Positions 1 through 6,993 of a stretch of DNA of 8,874 nucleotides are shown one piece after another. Origin of the DNA: Methanobrevibacter sp. (GTDB lineage: Archaea > Methanobacteriota > Methanobacteria > Methanobacteriales > Methanobacteriaceae); assembly GCA_009777005.1 (NCBI GenBank), contig WRMT01000113.1, positions 1-8,874 on the forward strand, written 5' to 3'. A program made the position numbers and the translations under genes. Under the pieces are notes generated by a model, which worked only from the letters and a program-made list of their open reading frames with translations, was not told the origin of the DNA and ran no database searches. Numbering within the stretch: position 1 is the stretch's first letter; the number at the start of each line of letters is the position of its first letter.

Positions 1-412
1 GAGGATAGAACTTATTCTTTAAAATAACTATTTTTCTTTCTTTTTGTATCACTGATTTAAGAACTAATCTTATTTTTACATGTTTGGTTATAAAATTCCA
101 ATAGATAATTTAATTGAAAAAACATTGGAAAGTAATACTTTTTTGAGAAATAGCTAATGTTTATTTCACATAATAACTTATTTTTAAAAAAACAAATATT
201 CCAACTGGTTTTCATTGTTATTATTTTAAATAAATATTTGAAATTTAAGTATTTATAAATAATTTAAACGATTATTATTTATAAAAATATTATTAGAAAA
301 AATAAAAAAATATTCAAAAGTAAAAAAGGAAACAGGATAAAAAAGTAAAAAAAAGTAATGTATCTCCTATTAATCTACTAATTAAATAAGGAGATAAAAG
401 AAAAAAATTCAA
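1..412. other. Non-coding AT-rich left flank
   Basis: I see no convincing gene here. The first 27 bases can be read on the plus strand as nine codons ending in TAA (EDRTYSLK then stop), which might be the tail of a gene starting outside the window, but that is too short to support. A 7-bp inverted repeat, TTCCAAT at 96-102 and ATTGGAA at 124-130, could form a weak hairpin. The rest is A/T-rich, with the terminator-like hairpin at 361-396 listed separately. Confidence 0.5.
340..396 (-). terminator. Hairpin plus T-rich tract, terminator of the adhesin-like gene
   Basis: Reading on the minus strand just past the stop at 413, the arms at 389-396 and 361-368 pair perfectly over 8 bp (TATCTCCT with AGGAGATA). 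ATTAAT at 369-374 and ATTAAAT at 381-387 extend the stem with a bulge. The minus-strand transcript then runs into T-rich sequence (about 340-360), the usual form of an archaeal terminator. The assignment rests on structure and position only. Confidence 0.5.
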
Positions 413-1996
413 TCATCTCTTTTTAGCCATATATCCAATAAATACGACGGATAAAATCAGGACAATAGCTACATAAGATAAATAAGGATTATCCTCTATT
501 TTCAGTGGATTTTTATCTTCAATAAATATTTCTTTTGGATTATTAGACTTTGAATCACCTTCGGTTACTGGGTTTTTTGAAGCTATATTGAAAGATTTAC
601 TATTGCTTGGGGAATTATCTATTCCTATATTTTCTGTTCCATTTCCTGTATCATATGCACTGCTATCAAAACCATAAATTCCTTGGTTTGGATCATTACT
701 ATTTCCATTAACTGAAATAATGTCTCTATCAACCCAAACTGAAACTAAATTCGCTGGATTTTTTGAATTATAAGCAGCTACTCCATTTTTAACAGAAATG
801 GTTTTTTTATTTTCACCATCTGAAAATATAACATTAAATGAAGCAAGATTATTAGCTACTTTATCTCCATCGTAAAATATTAGCTTATAACCATTATTAG
901 ACTTAACTAATTTTGCAGTAATCAAGTTAGATGTTATTTTAGGACACAAACCAGAATAAGATTCATAATTACTACCATACCAATTAGAACCAATTTTTAC
1001 TCTTATTAAATCTATGTTTGCTCTTATGGAGAATCTAGAATTTCCATAAAATGCATTGCTCTCTATAGTTGGTGCTTCATTTCTATCAGTGTAAGTGTAA
1101 CCAAATAATATTCCAATTGCATTATGATACTGATCTTCATTTCCATTTTCTAAGTTTGTTTTAATATTATTAGAGATTATAGTGTCATTTTTTGAAACAG
1201 AATCTATAAGTATACCACGACTAGATCTTGAAATATTATTTTTTGATATATAGGTATTCTCTGTATTTTCAATGAGTTCTATTCCATTGACTTTGTTTTC
1301 ATTAAGGTTATTATTAGAAATTTCTATTTTTGAAGTTTTTTGTAAGCTTATTCCACTTTTGTTATTATTTTCAATATTATTACTAGCTATTTTGCTGTTT
1401 TTTGATGATAAAATTCTTATCCCATTTCCTTTATTTTCCCTAATATTATTTTTGTTGATGAGTATATTTTCTGAAGATTTAATATTAATTCCTTCATTGT
1501 TTTTTTCTATATTATTATGGTTGATTTCAATGTTTTTACTATTTTCAATAATTATAGAACTATCAGAGGCGTTAATAATATTGTTATTAAAAATTTTAAT
1601 ATTATTAGAATTATTTACAATAATCCCTGCCTTATCTGCCACAATAGTGAATCCTGAAATATTGGAACCAGAACTACCTTCTTTAAAATAAAATACTGTA
1701 GAAATTGAATTCATATTATTGGGCTGTGCATAAAGAGTTGTTTTATTTTTACTCATGATATTTAGAGTTTTATTTATTGTTAATGATATATTACTATAAT
1801 TTGATCCTAAAAAGATTATATTACTTCCTGGAGCTGAATTGTCTATAATTGATTGAATTTCAACATTAGCTAATCCTTTATCTACATTTATATTTGCAGC
1901 ATAACTTGTATCAGCGATTATTAAAATACTACATAATGATAATATACAGAATAAACAATATAATGAGAAAATTTTAGCTATTTTTAGCTTGTTGAT
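413..1996 (-). CDS. Adhesin-like surface protein with parallel beta-helix repeats, ATC start
   Basis: A secreted, membrane-anchored surface protein of about 527 residues, probably involved in adhesion or wall interaction. The frame stays open upstream of the first ATG (1756) for 80 codons. Those codons encode a clear signal peptide (INKLKIAKIFSLYCLF... to DTSYAA, residues 1-34) and the usual N-terminal strand region of these proteins (NVDKGLANVEIQSIID). A strong GGAGGTGG at 2001-2008 lies 4 bases before an ATC codon at 1994-1996, where ATG would be expected (MNKLKIAK); no ATG, GTG or TTG lies in frame there. Residues 115-285 hold about eight short beta-helix repeats (NSxNIxIxNNxI, SSENILINKNNI). 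Residues 335-364 carry KIGSNWYGS...GLCPKIT, typical of methanogen adhesin-like proteins. A Ser/Asn/Gly-rich linker, one TM helix (506-523) and a KKR tail follow. Start-codon mutation, non-canonical initiation and sequencing error all remain possible; an annotation from 1756 would lose the signal peptide. Confidence 0.85.
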   Translation of the reverse strand: MNKLKIAKIFSLYCLFCILSLCSILIIADTSYAANINVDKGLANVEIQSIIDNSAPGSNIIFLGSNYSNISLTINKTLNIMSKNKTTLYAQPNNMNSISTVFYFKEGSSGSNISGFTIVADKAGIIVNNSNNIKIFNNNIINASDSSIIIENSKNIEINHNNIEKNNEGINIKSSENILINKNNIRENKGNGIRILSSKNSKIASNNIENNNKSGISLQKTSKIEISNNNLNENKVNGIELIENTENTYISKNNISRSSRGILIDSVSKNDTIISNNIKTNLENGNEDQYHNAIGILFGYTYTDRNEAPTIESNAFYGNSRFSIRANIDLIRVKIGSNWYGSNYESYSGLCPKITSNLITAKLVKSNNGYKLIFYDGDKVANNLASFNVIFSDGENKKTISVKNGVAAYNSKNPANLVSVWVDRDIISVNGNSNDPNQGIYGFDSSAYDTGNGTENIGIDNSPSNSKSFNIASKNPVTEGDSKSNNPKEIFIEDKNPLKIEDNPYLSYVAIVLILSVVFIGYMAKKR

Positions 1997-2010
1997 TGAG
2001 CCACCTCCAT
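1997..2010 (-). promoter_or_regulatory. Strong Shine-Dalgarno that fixes the ATC start
   Basis: GGAGGTGG (minus strand, 2008-2001) is a near-perfect match to the archaeal anti-SD partner. GGAGG sits 7 nt before the ATC at 1996, the optimal spacing. An overlapping 17-codon frame in another phase (ATG at 2037, MKKLIIVKLMEVAQSTS) ends inside the signal-peptide region and is probably chance. Confidence 0.75.
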
Positions 2011-2118
2011 TAATTTTACTATAATTAATTTTTTCATTGAAAAATTAATTTTTCATGAAGTTAATTGGGTTTTAAATAAAAATAAAATCTAAACCCAACA
2101 TTATAACTATATCAAAAT

Positions 2119-2130
2119 GTATATATATAC
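2119..2130 (-). promoter_or_regulatory. Possible TATA box for the adhesin-like gene
   Basis: GTATATATATAC lies about 120 bp upstream of the start at 1996 and would give a leader of roughly 100 nt. The box is palindromic, so direction is not defined by sequence alone. The whole region is AT-rich, which keeps confidence low. Confidence 0.3.
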
Positions 2131-2142
2131 ATGTCCCTAATT

Positions 2143-2151
2143 AAATATATA
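2143..2151 (+). promoter_or_regulatory. Possible TATA box for the DUF2162 gene
   Basis: AAATATATA is about 100 bp before the ATG at 2245. Transcription starting some 25 bp downstream would give a leader of about 75 nt containing the hairpin at 2193-2207. Inferred from position and composition. Confidence 0.3.
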
Positions 2152-2192
2152 TTGATTAATCAGTATTAAAAATAGCTATTTTAAAAATTATG

Positions 2193-2207
2193 GGTCTTTT
2201 AAAGACC
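2193..2207 (+). promoter_or_regulatory. Small GC-richer hairpin or operator in the DUF2162 leader
   Basis: GGTCTTTTAAAGACC folds into a 6-bp stem with a 3-base loop (or is a near-palindromic protein site). It lies 37 bp upstream of the ATG and stands out from the surrounding A/T. It could be an operator or a leader RNA hairpin; the sequence does not decide. Confidence 0.35.
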
Positions 2208-2244
2208 AAATCTAAGAAAAGTTGTAATAAAAAGGAGAAAATCT

Positions 2245-2976
2245 ATGTTTAGTCAAAATATAATCGAAATGATAATTATCTTATTCTTATTTTCTTTTGC
2301 AATAGCTATTTCTTTAAAAGAATATAAATTAGGGAGATATAAATCATTCATGCTAACTATATATTTTGAAATATTATTGGTGTTGTCATTGTTCATTTCT
2401 AATATTTATGAAAATACTGTGATTTCTGTTATAAACAATTATTTAAATATTAGTATGATTTTAATTGGAATGATGCTTGTTTTTAATGGTTTCATCTTTA
2501 TAAAAGAGTTTAAAAATAAAAGTTCTAATAAAAAAACAAAATTAAAACTTTCAAAAGTTAAACTACTAGTAAAAAATAACATCTCAATAATTATATTACT
2601 TACCTGTAGCTATTTTGGGGTTTTAATTAATATTATTTATCTTGCTCCCTCTATATGGTTTCCAATATTTGATTTAGGAATTGTTTTAGCATTTTTCTCC
2701 TTTATTTTAATAGTAGTCATATATTCATTCTTAAATAATTTTATTCAAACCAAAAAGACCTATGGATTTATTGGAAAATTTCTAATATTAATGGGACTAT
2801 ATTTTTTAGCTATATATGCTTTTGTTCCAAACTTTCAAATTGCCTTATCAAGCTCAATGAATCCATTGGATCTTCCTATTAATAATATGCTTATTTATAT
2901 CTTAGCTATAGGAATTATATGTTTTATATCTGGTTTTATAATTAAAAGATCTAAAAAATTTAAAAATCTTATTTAA
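2245..2976 (+). CDS. DUF2162-type seven-helix membrane protein (putative transporter)
   Basis: An integral membrane protein of 243 residues. About seven hydrophobic helices can be seen (roughly 5-23, 35-53, 66-86, 112-134, 141-163, 176-196, 214-233), with a Lys-rich cytoplasmic loop at 87-111 and a basic tail (KRSKKFK). The start is backed by GGAG at 2234-2237, 7 nt before the ATG. I assign it to DUF2162 (described as predicted transporters) mainly from its topology and its place before ExbB-like and DUF2149 genes; I cannot point to a signature motif. It is the first gene of the membrane cluster, with 146 bp to the next gene and a possible internal promoter between them. In context it may be the partner, scaffold or transport unit driven by the channel encoded downstream. 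Substrate unknown. Confidence 0.65.
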   Translation: MFSQNIIEMIIILFLFSFAIAISLKEYKLGRYKSFMLTIYFEILLVLSLFISNIYENTVISVINNYLNISMILIGMMLVFNGFIFIKEFKNKSSNKKTKLKLSKVKLLVKNNISIIILLTCSYFGVLINIIYLAPSIWFPIFDLGIVLAFFSFILIVVIYSFLNNFIQTKKTYGFIGKFLILMGLYFLAIYAFVPNFQIALSSSMNPLDLPINNMLIYILAIGIICFISGFIIKRSKKFKNLI

Positions 2977-3066
2977 GTCTATTTAAATCGTGTTCATGTT
3001 TTTATTTAACATTATTTAGAGCTTTATTAAAATCATTATTTAAAAAAATTAAAAAAAGAATTTAGA

Positions 3067-3075
3067 ATATATAAA
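3067..3075 (+). promoter_or_regulatory. Possible TATA box for the ExbB-like gene
   Basis: ATATATAAA follows a purine-rich stretch (AATTTAGA) and lies 48 bp before the ATG at 3123, implying a leader of about 25 nt. The 146-bp gap after the previous gene makes a separate promoter plausible. Confidence 0.35.
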
Positions 3076-3122
3076 AAAATCTGTATTTCATGGAAATTAT
3101 TAGACCAAAAAGGGATGATTAA

Positions 3123-3764
3123 ATGGAAGTATTAGGTAGTGAAATTTTATCAAGTTTTTTACATGCAATTTCTCAGAGTTTATTAATACCTGTTATAATA
3201 ATACTTTTAATATTTATATTATTTACTCTAATTAGCTTTGGTGGACTTATATCAGAATACACTTCAAGAAAACAGTTGAAATTAAGCACAATTGAATCAT
3301 TGATAAAATCATTAAATAAATCAAATGATTATAGTACAATGAAGGATATAGTAGAAGAATCAGAGATTGATGAAAAATATAAAATAGCTATTATTAAAGT
3401 AATTGACAATAATACACTTGGAAAAGAAACAAAAAAAGCTTTTGCTAATAGGATTCTTGAGGAAGAAGAACTAAAGATGGAAAAAATCGTTGAAAAGACT
3501 GATACTATTGTGAGACTTGGACCAACTTTTGGTTTGATGGGAACATTAATTCCAATGGGTCCTGGTCTTGCAGCATTAGGGGCAGGAGATATAGAATTAT
3601 TAGCTCAAGCTATTATAATAGCATTTGATACTACTGTTGCGGGCTTAGCTGCTGCTTCAATAGCTTATATCATTTCAAGACTTAGAAAAAGATGGTATGA
3701 GGAAGATTTATCTAATTTTGAAATACTCATTAATTCGACTTTGGAAACTCTTGAAAAAAAATAG
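3123..3764 (+). CDS. MotA/TolQ/ExbB family proton-channel protein
   Basis: A 213-residue member of the family that forms the ion-conducting stator in flagellar motors and Tol-Pal/TonB systems. Visible are TM1 (about 16-42), a charged cytoplasmic domain (about 46-126), TM2 beginning at the family signature RLGPTFGLMGTLIPMG (131-146), and TM3 with AQAIIIAFDTTVAGLAAA (161-178), whose Thr170/Thr171 match the polar residues lining the channel in relatives. A basic/acidic tail (RLRKRWYEED) follows. Length and three-helix layout match ExbB/TolQ better than the longer MotA. The start is preceded by GGGATGAT at 3112-3119, a variant Shine-Dalgarno. It is followed by the DUF2149 gene, which supplies an ExbD/MotB-like partner. 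The organism's surface and the lack of an outer membrane mean that the classic TonB role cannot apply unchanged. Confidence 0.92.
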   Translation: MEVLGSEILSSFLHAISQSLLIPVIIILLIFILFTLISFGGLISEYTSRKQLKLSTIESLIKSLNKSNDYSTMKDIVEESEIDEKYKIAIIKVIDNNTLGKETKKAFANRILEEEELKMEKIVEKTDTIVRLGPTFGLMGTLIPMGPGLAALGAGDIELLAQAIIIAFDTTVAGLAAASIAYIISRLRKRWYEEDLSNFEILINSTLETLEKK

Positions 3765-3802
3765 CTAATAGACTTAAAAAGATTTAAAAGGTTTAAAAAA
3801 GT

Positions 3803-3883
3803 GATAGTAGTGGAATTAAAAAGGTTGTAAACTGTTTAAAGAAGGGATAGTTAGTGAATTAAAAAGGTTGTAAAATGCTTAAA
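3803..3883 (+). repeat. Tandem duplication of a leader and start region
   Basis: Two 38-bp copies, 3803-3840 and 3846-3883, lie 43 bp apart. They share an exact 19-bp core, GAATTAAAAAGGTTGTAAA (3813-3831 and 3856-3874). The second copy contains the ATG of the DUF2149 gene; the first has CTG at the equivalent place (ACTGTTTAAA against AATGCTTAAA). Reading from that CTG gives a 13-codon frame that closes at a TAA just before the real ATG. This looks like a duplicated translation start whose upstream copy has lost its start codon. Confidence 0.8.
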
Positions 3884-4219
3884 AAAAGAAGAAGATTTTT
3901 AAATAAGAATATGGGAGATGAGGATCCATTATCTGGAATGGTTAATTTAACTGATGCAATGTTAGTATTAGCTGTTGGATTTTTAATATTTACAGTTATG
4001 TCCATGAATATGCAAAGTGTTATTTTCAATGATTTAAATCCTCAAGAAAAAAGTGAATTAGCTGAAGCTATAAGAAACACAGTAGCTATTAATATGGGTG
4101 AAGATTTTAATGGGACTGTTGATGTTTCTTCTGGTGAAAGTGAAGGAATGGAGCAGATGGGAACAGTTTATAAAGATCCGAATACTGGTAAGTTTATAAT
4201 GATTCCTCCAACAGATTGA
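3875..4219 (+). CDS. DUF2149 protein, ExbD/MotB-like partner of the channel
   Basis: A 114-residue protein with a basic N-terminus (MLKKRRRFLNKN), the family block DPLSGMVNLTDAML (17-30), one TM helix (about 26-47), and an external domain ending GTVYKDPNTGKFIMIPP (96-112). The Asp27 at the start of the helix is placed like the proton-carrying Asp of ExbD, TolR and MotB. I recognise the DPLSG...N..D motif and the C-terminal G-x-V-Y...P block as DUF2149. It lies 110 bp after the ExbB-like gene, behind the duplicated leader; AAAGGTTG 4 nt before the ATG is only a weak ribosome site. Role inferred: it forms the second half of an ion-driven motor with the upstream channel. There is no long periplasm-type peptidoglycan-binding domain as in MotB. 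Confidence 0.85.
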   Translation: MLKKRRRFLNKNMGDEDPLSGMVNLTDAMLVLAVGFLIFTVMSMNMQSVIFNDLNPQEKSELAEAIRNTVAINMGEDFNGTVDVSSGESEGMEQMGTVYKDPNTGKFIMIPPTD

Positions 4220-4263
4220 CTATAATATTTTAAAATGCTTGAATATTTTTACAAAAAAAAAAT

Positions 4264-4287
4264 GAAAATAAATTATAATTTATTTTC
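4264..4287. terminator. Perfect 24-bp palindrome, likely bidirectional terminator
   Basis: Arms GAAAATAAAT and ATTTATTTTC flank TATA without a mismatch. It sits between the convergent DUF2149 and molbindin genes, with A/T homopolymer runs on both sides (A-run before 4261, A9T6 after 4290). This suits termination in both directions. Confidence 0.6.
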
Positions 4288-4334
4288 TTTAAAAAAAAAT
4301 TTTTTATTTTTTAAAATTTTAGGAATTATTCTTA

Positions 4335-4544
4335 TTATTCTTTTCCAACCATTATTTCAGTTGATTTTATAATAGCTGAAACATCATCTCCTTTTTTTAG
4401 TTTTAATCCTTCAGCAGATTCTTTAGTGATTATAGCTGTTATTACAGCAGGGTCTTCTATTTTTATTTTAATATTTGCCATTACAGCTCCTAATTCCACA
4501 TTTTCTATTTTTCCTTCTAAGATATTTCTTGCACTAATTTGCAT
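4335..4544 (-). CDS. Molbindin (single Mop/TOBE domain), molybdate/tungstate binding
   Basis: A 69-residue protein made of one Mop domain. The start MQISARNILEGKI is the classic first strand and loop (ISARN-x-L-x-G). ITAIITKESAEGLKLKKGD (about 35-53) and VSAIIKSTEIMVG (about 55-67) are the remaining family blocks. Free molbindins assemble into oligomers that store or buffer molybdate or tungstate in the cytoplasm; methanogens need these for formylmethanofuran dehydrogenase and formate dehydrogenase. The ATG is preceded by GGAG (4552-4555) with 7-nt spacing. No modABC transporter genes are in the window, so it stands alone. A TTTATAATATG stretch at about 4570-4580 may be the TATA box, though the leader would then be very short. 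Confidence 0.9.
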   Translation of the reverse strand: MQISARNILEGKIENVELGAVMANIKIKIEDPAVITAIITKESAEGLKLKKGDDVSAIIKSTEIMVGKE

Positions 4545-5104
4545 ATTATTTCTCCAATAAACGTTTTCATATTATAAATTTATTCTAGTCTTGAAAGGAA
4601 ATATTTTTAGCAATGATTTATTAAATATTAATTTATTTTTTTAAAATTGATTGTTAATTATTTTAATAGAAAAAATAAATGAATATAATAAATTTTTAAA
4701 CTACCATTCTAAAAACTTTGTTCTCAGGACTATAATTAGTAATTAATATTAAAATAATTTAAATTTTTTGTTTATAGGAGATATTCAGTTATTTGTGGAA
4801 CCTTTCTTGAAAATTAAAAAAATTATCGTTACAAAGGGTTATTTTAACATAAATGATTTTTATTTGATTTTTTCAGTGGTATATTGTTTACTGGTTTTTA
4901 ATCTATTTCCAAGATTATAATATTGATATAAATCTTATAATCTTAAATTTAATTTATTATTTTAAAAATAAAATTTTTTATTTTTTTAGAAATAAATCTT
5001 TAAATTTTAAAAATAAAATTTTATTTATTTTTTTTAGAAATATAATATTGGATAAAACTTTTGAAAATCTCAATCTCATTAATTTATCAAATTTTATTTA
5101 ATAA
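4545..5104. other. Non-coding AT-rich region with direct and inverted repeats
   Basis: I find no gene. A perfect 10-bp inverted repeat AAGATTATAA/TTATAATCTT (4911-4920 and 4935-4944) can form a hairpin with a 14-base loop. An imperfect direct repeat of 36-39 bp (4959-4994 and 5004-5042) shares ATTTTAAAAATAAAATTTT and TTTAGAAATA, but its low complexity weakens the case. This stretch may contain the lost left end of the transposon whose transposase remnant follows. Confidence 0.45.
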
Positions 5105-5755
5105 ATTATTATAAAAACGGTTGAAAATGTTTATACTTATGTGTATCCTTTTTGTAAGAAATGTAACTCCAGAAATGTGATTGGATGGAGTAATAATGAT
5201 AAATTAATTATTGACAAGGATGCAAATAAGCATAATATAACTGTTCAAATTTATAAATCTTCATCATGTGGTAAATTTTCTCAAACTGAATTTACTGAGG
5301 TGTATGATTTCTATTGTAATTTTTCTATTGAGACTAAAAATAAGTCAGTTAAAAATATGGAGTTAGACAGTATTTCATTGCGAAATACAAGCAAAACACA
5401 TAAAATCTTCAACAATGTTCTGTTATCTCATGAAATCGTCTGGAATTCTTGTTTAATTATAACTGACACTTATTTTACTTGTGATACTGAAAAATTATCT
5501 GGTTATTATGAGCATGATGAGCAATGGGTTAAAATTTATGGTTTTTAAATGGAATATATATGTGTTCTCTTTGATTTAATATATAATGTGCCAATTGCCG
5601 AAACATTATACGATGATTTAGAAGCAGATACTATAAAAGATTTTATTGAAAGTACTATTATCTTAAAATTAAATTTTCACGGGAAATTTTTAATTGTTTT
5701 TTCTTTTTATCTATTTTTAAGCTATGTTTTTATTAAATATTTATTTAAGTTATAG
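5105..5755 (+). pseudogene. Decayed DDE-type transposase, in-frame stop and truncation
   Basis: One reading frame, open from 5105 and interrupted only by TAA at 5546-5548, resembles the N-terminal half of an archaeal transposase. The part from GTG 5141 has a zinc-ribbon start (C5KKC8 ... YKSSSC43GK). The usual first Cys of the second knuckle is Ser40 here. The line SISLRNTSKTHKIF suits a helix-turn-helix segment, and LSGYYEHDEQWVKI leads into the catalytic domain. After the stop the same frame continues EYICVLFDLIYNVPIAETL, where the Asp of LFD (5573-5575) fits the first catalytic Asp. TIKDFIEST then ends the recognisable match near 5665, and the rest is low-complexity F/L/K sequence with no second or third catalytic residue. 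No good ribosome site is seen. The family is inferred from motif memory; the insertion-sequence type is not certain. Confidence 0.75.
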
Positions 5756-6150
5756 ATGTATACTTTTTTTATTTTTTTTAAAAATATATATTCCTTAATT
5801 TGAATATCTTAGGGGTTTATTGGAAATTTAGTAGTTTTTCATTAAAATATACATTGAAAAGTTTTTTATTTTTATCTTTCTCATTTTTTTATCAATTTTT
5901 TTATTTAATCTTCGTTTTAATTGTATATGTATACTTTTTTCTTTTGATACAATTTTTTGTATATTTTCTGAAAAAATTTAATTTTTTTTTAAAATTAATA
6001 TTTTATTATTTAGGTTTATAATCAATTATCTTTCTTAAATTATTTTTTTTATTAAAATTTATTTTTAATTGCTTTTTATTTTAATTTTAATCTTTTTAAA
6101 AAATTTATTTTCATAAATAATCCACTTTAATTGTAGATGTATACTTTAAA
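5751..6150 (+). repeat. Three dispersed copies of a GTATAC-centred 20-bp repeat
   Basis: Copies at 5751-5770, 5921-5940 and 6131-6150 read close to TTGTAGATGTATACTTTTTT. The last two also share TTTAA just upstream (5916-5930 and 6126-6140), so their similarity spans about 25 bp. The core GTATAC is palindromic. They lie about 170 and 210 bp apart, all in the same direction, in gene-free DNA after the transposase remnant. They may be protein-binding sites or scars of insertion elements. Confidence 0.55.
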
Positions 6151-6237
6151 AAACAATAGATAAGTATATATGCGAATATTCGATAACATATTTGCTATAG
6201 TTAATGAGAGAATAGCTTAAATTTATTTAATAATTAG

Positions 6238-6425
6238 GGTGCTAGATTTTCCTGAAAAAATGAAGGAGGGATAATGCCTATTTTGTATGTTTCAAGATAT
6301 TTTTATATTGAGTTTCTAAAAGTACAAATGGATTTCACTTAAAAGTTTGTTAAGTTTTAGTAAAATCGGTGAATTATGATTTAAATCAGTTTCCAAAGAG
6401 TCAGTTTTTACCCATTTTTGAAGTA
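6238..6425 (+). repeat. Copy 1 of an unidentified three-copy repeat family
   Basis: The order of boxes is GGTGCTAGATTTT (6238-6250), TGAAAAAA (6253-6260), GGAGG (6265-6269), TTTGTATGTTT (6282-6292) and AAAAGTACAAA (6318-6328). Further on, TGAATTATGATTT...TTTCC...AGAGT (6370-6400) also matches copy 3. It faces copy 2, so the two form a MITE-like inverted pair spanning about 6238-6588. GGAGGG stands 3 nt before an ATG at 6274 that opens a 22-codon frame (MPILYVSRYFYIEFLK..., stop 6340-6342), not clearly a gene. Confidence 0.7.
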
Positions 6426-6494
6426 TGTGGATTTTCATTATTATTGACATCCACGCCTATATTTTTAGAATTTTTTCTCTAAAAGATTATACAA

Positions 6495-6588
6495 TTTGTA
6501 CTTTTACAGACAAAATATATTTTGAGCTCAGAACATATTAAATAAGCTGTCAAACACCTCCATTTTTTCTCAAAAATCTAGGATCTAA
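6495..6588 (-). repeat. Copy 2 of the three-copy repeat family, inverted
   Basis: On the minus strand it reads CCTAGATTTTTGAGAAAAAA (from 6583), GGAGG (6561-6557), TTTAATATGTT (about 6542-6532), then AAAAGTACAAA (6505-6495). GGAGG to AAAAGTACAAA is 56 bp, against 53 in copy 1 and 51 in copy 3. It shares exact GGAGGT and TTTAATATGTT boxes with copy 3. Opposite orientation to copy 1 suggests terminal inverted repeats of a mobile element whose middle has been lost; I saw no target-site duplication. Confidence 0.7.
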
Positions 6589-6929
6589 GATCTTATAAAT
6601 GCAAACAGTTATATATTATTAATTACTGCCGTATATTTGATAAATATATTTTTGTAATAATCAAATTGTTTATAAAAAATATATATAAATCATATAAAAG
6701 CAAACAATTTAAATTACAATTTTTATATTTATTATATTGATATTCTTGATTAAATTAATTGTCTTGAAAAGAAAGTTTTTAAGTAATGTATTTGATTATT
6801 ACCCTATTTCTATTAAAGTCGCTGATTTCGCATATTTGTAGAAATGGTTCGTAAAGTTTATCATTAGAAAATAATATTTTTTCAAATTTAGCATCTAAAT
6901 TTGAGTTTTAAATAAAGTCTTATTTGATT

Positions 6930-6993
6930 GAATAATCGTTTTATTGGAGTGAATAATCGTTTTTATCGGAGTGAGATAATCATTTTATTATAG
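6930..6993 (+). repeat. Three tandem 21-22 bp repeats
   Basis: Units at 6930-6950, 6951-6972 and 6973-6993 follow GAATAATCGTTTTATTGGAGT, with the third more diverged (GAGATAATCATTTTATTATAG). They are head to tail without spacers, so this is an iteron-like or slippage-derived array, not a CRISPR. No gene lies within 700 bp downstream. Confidence 0.75.

Noticed and set aside
1272..1691. 139-codon plus-strand frame rich in Leu, Ile and Phe
   Set aside because: It is antisense to the beta-helix repeats; Asn/Ile codons read backwards give Leu/Ile/Phe. No ribosome site, and the minus-strand protein is clearly real.
1984..2037. 17-residue upstream frame MKKLIIVKLMEVAQSTS
   Set aside because: It overlaps the strong ribosome site and ends in the signal peptide. 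No family resemblance; more likely chance, though a leader peptide cannot be excluded.
5800..6021. 73-codon frame of almost only F, L, I, Y and K
   Set aside because: Starts at TTG without a ribosome site, and arises from T-rich DNA that contains the GTATAC repeat. Composition explains it.
6274..6342. 22-residue small protein with GGAGGG ahead of ATG
   Set aside because: The ribosome-site-like box belongs to the repeat family, but the frame is not kept in the other two copies, so there is no sign of selection for a peptide.
6930..6993. CRISPR array
   Set aside because: Units are adjacent with no spacers, there are only three, and no cas gene is present.
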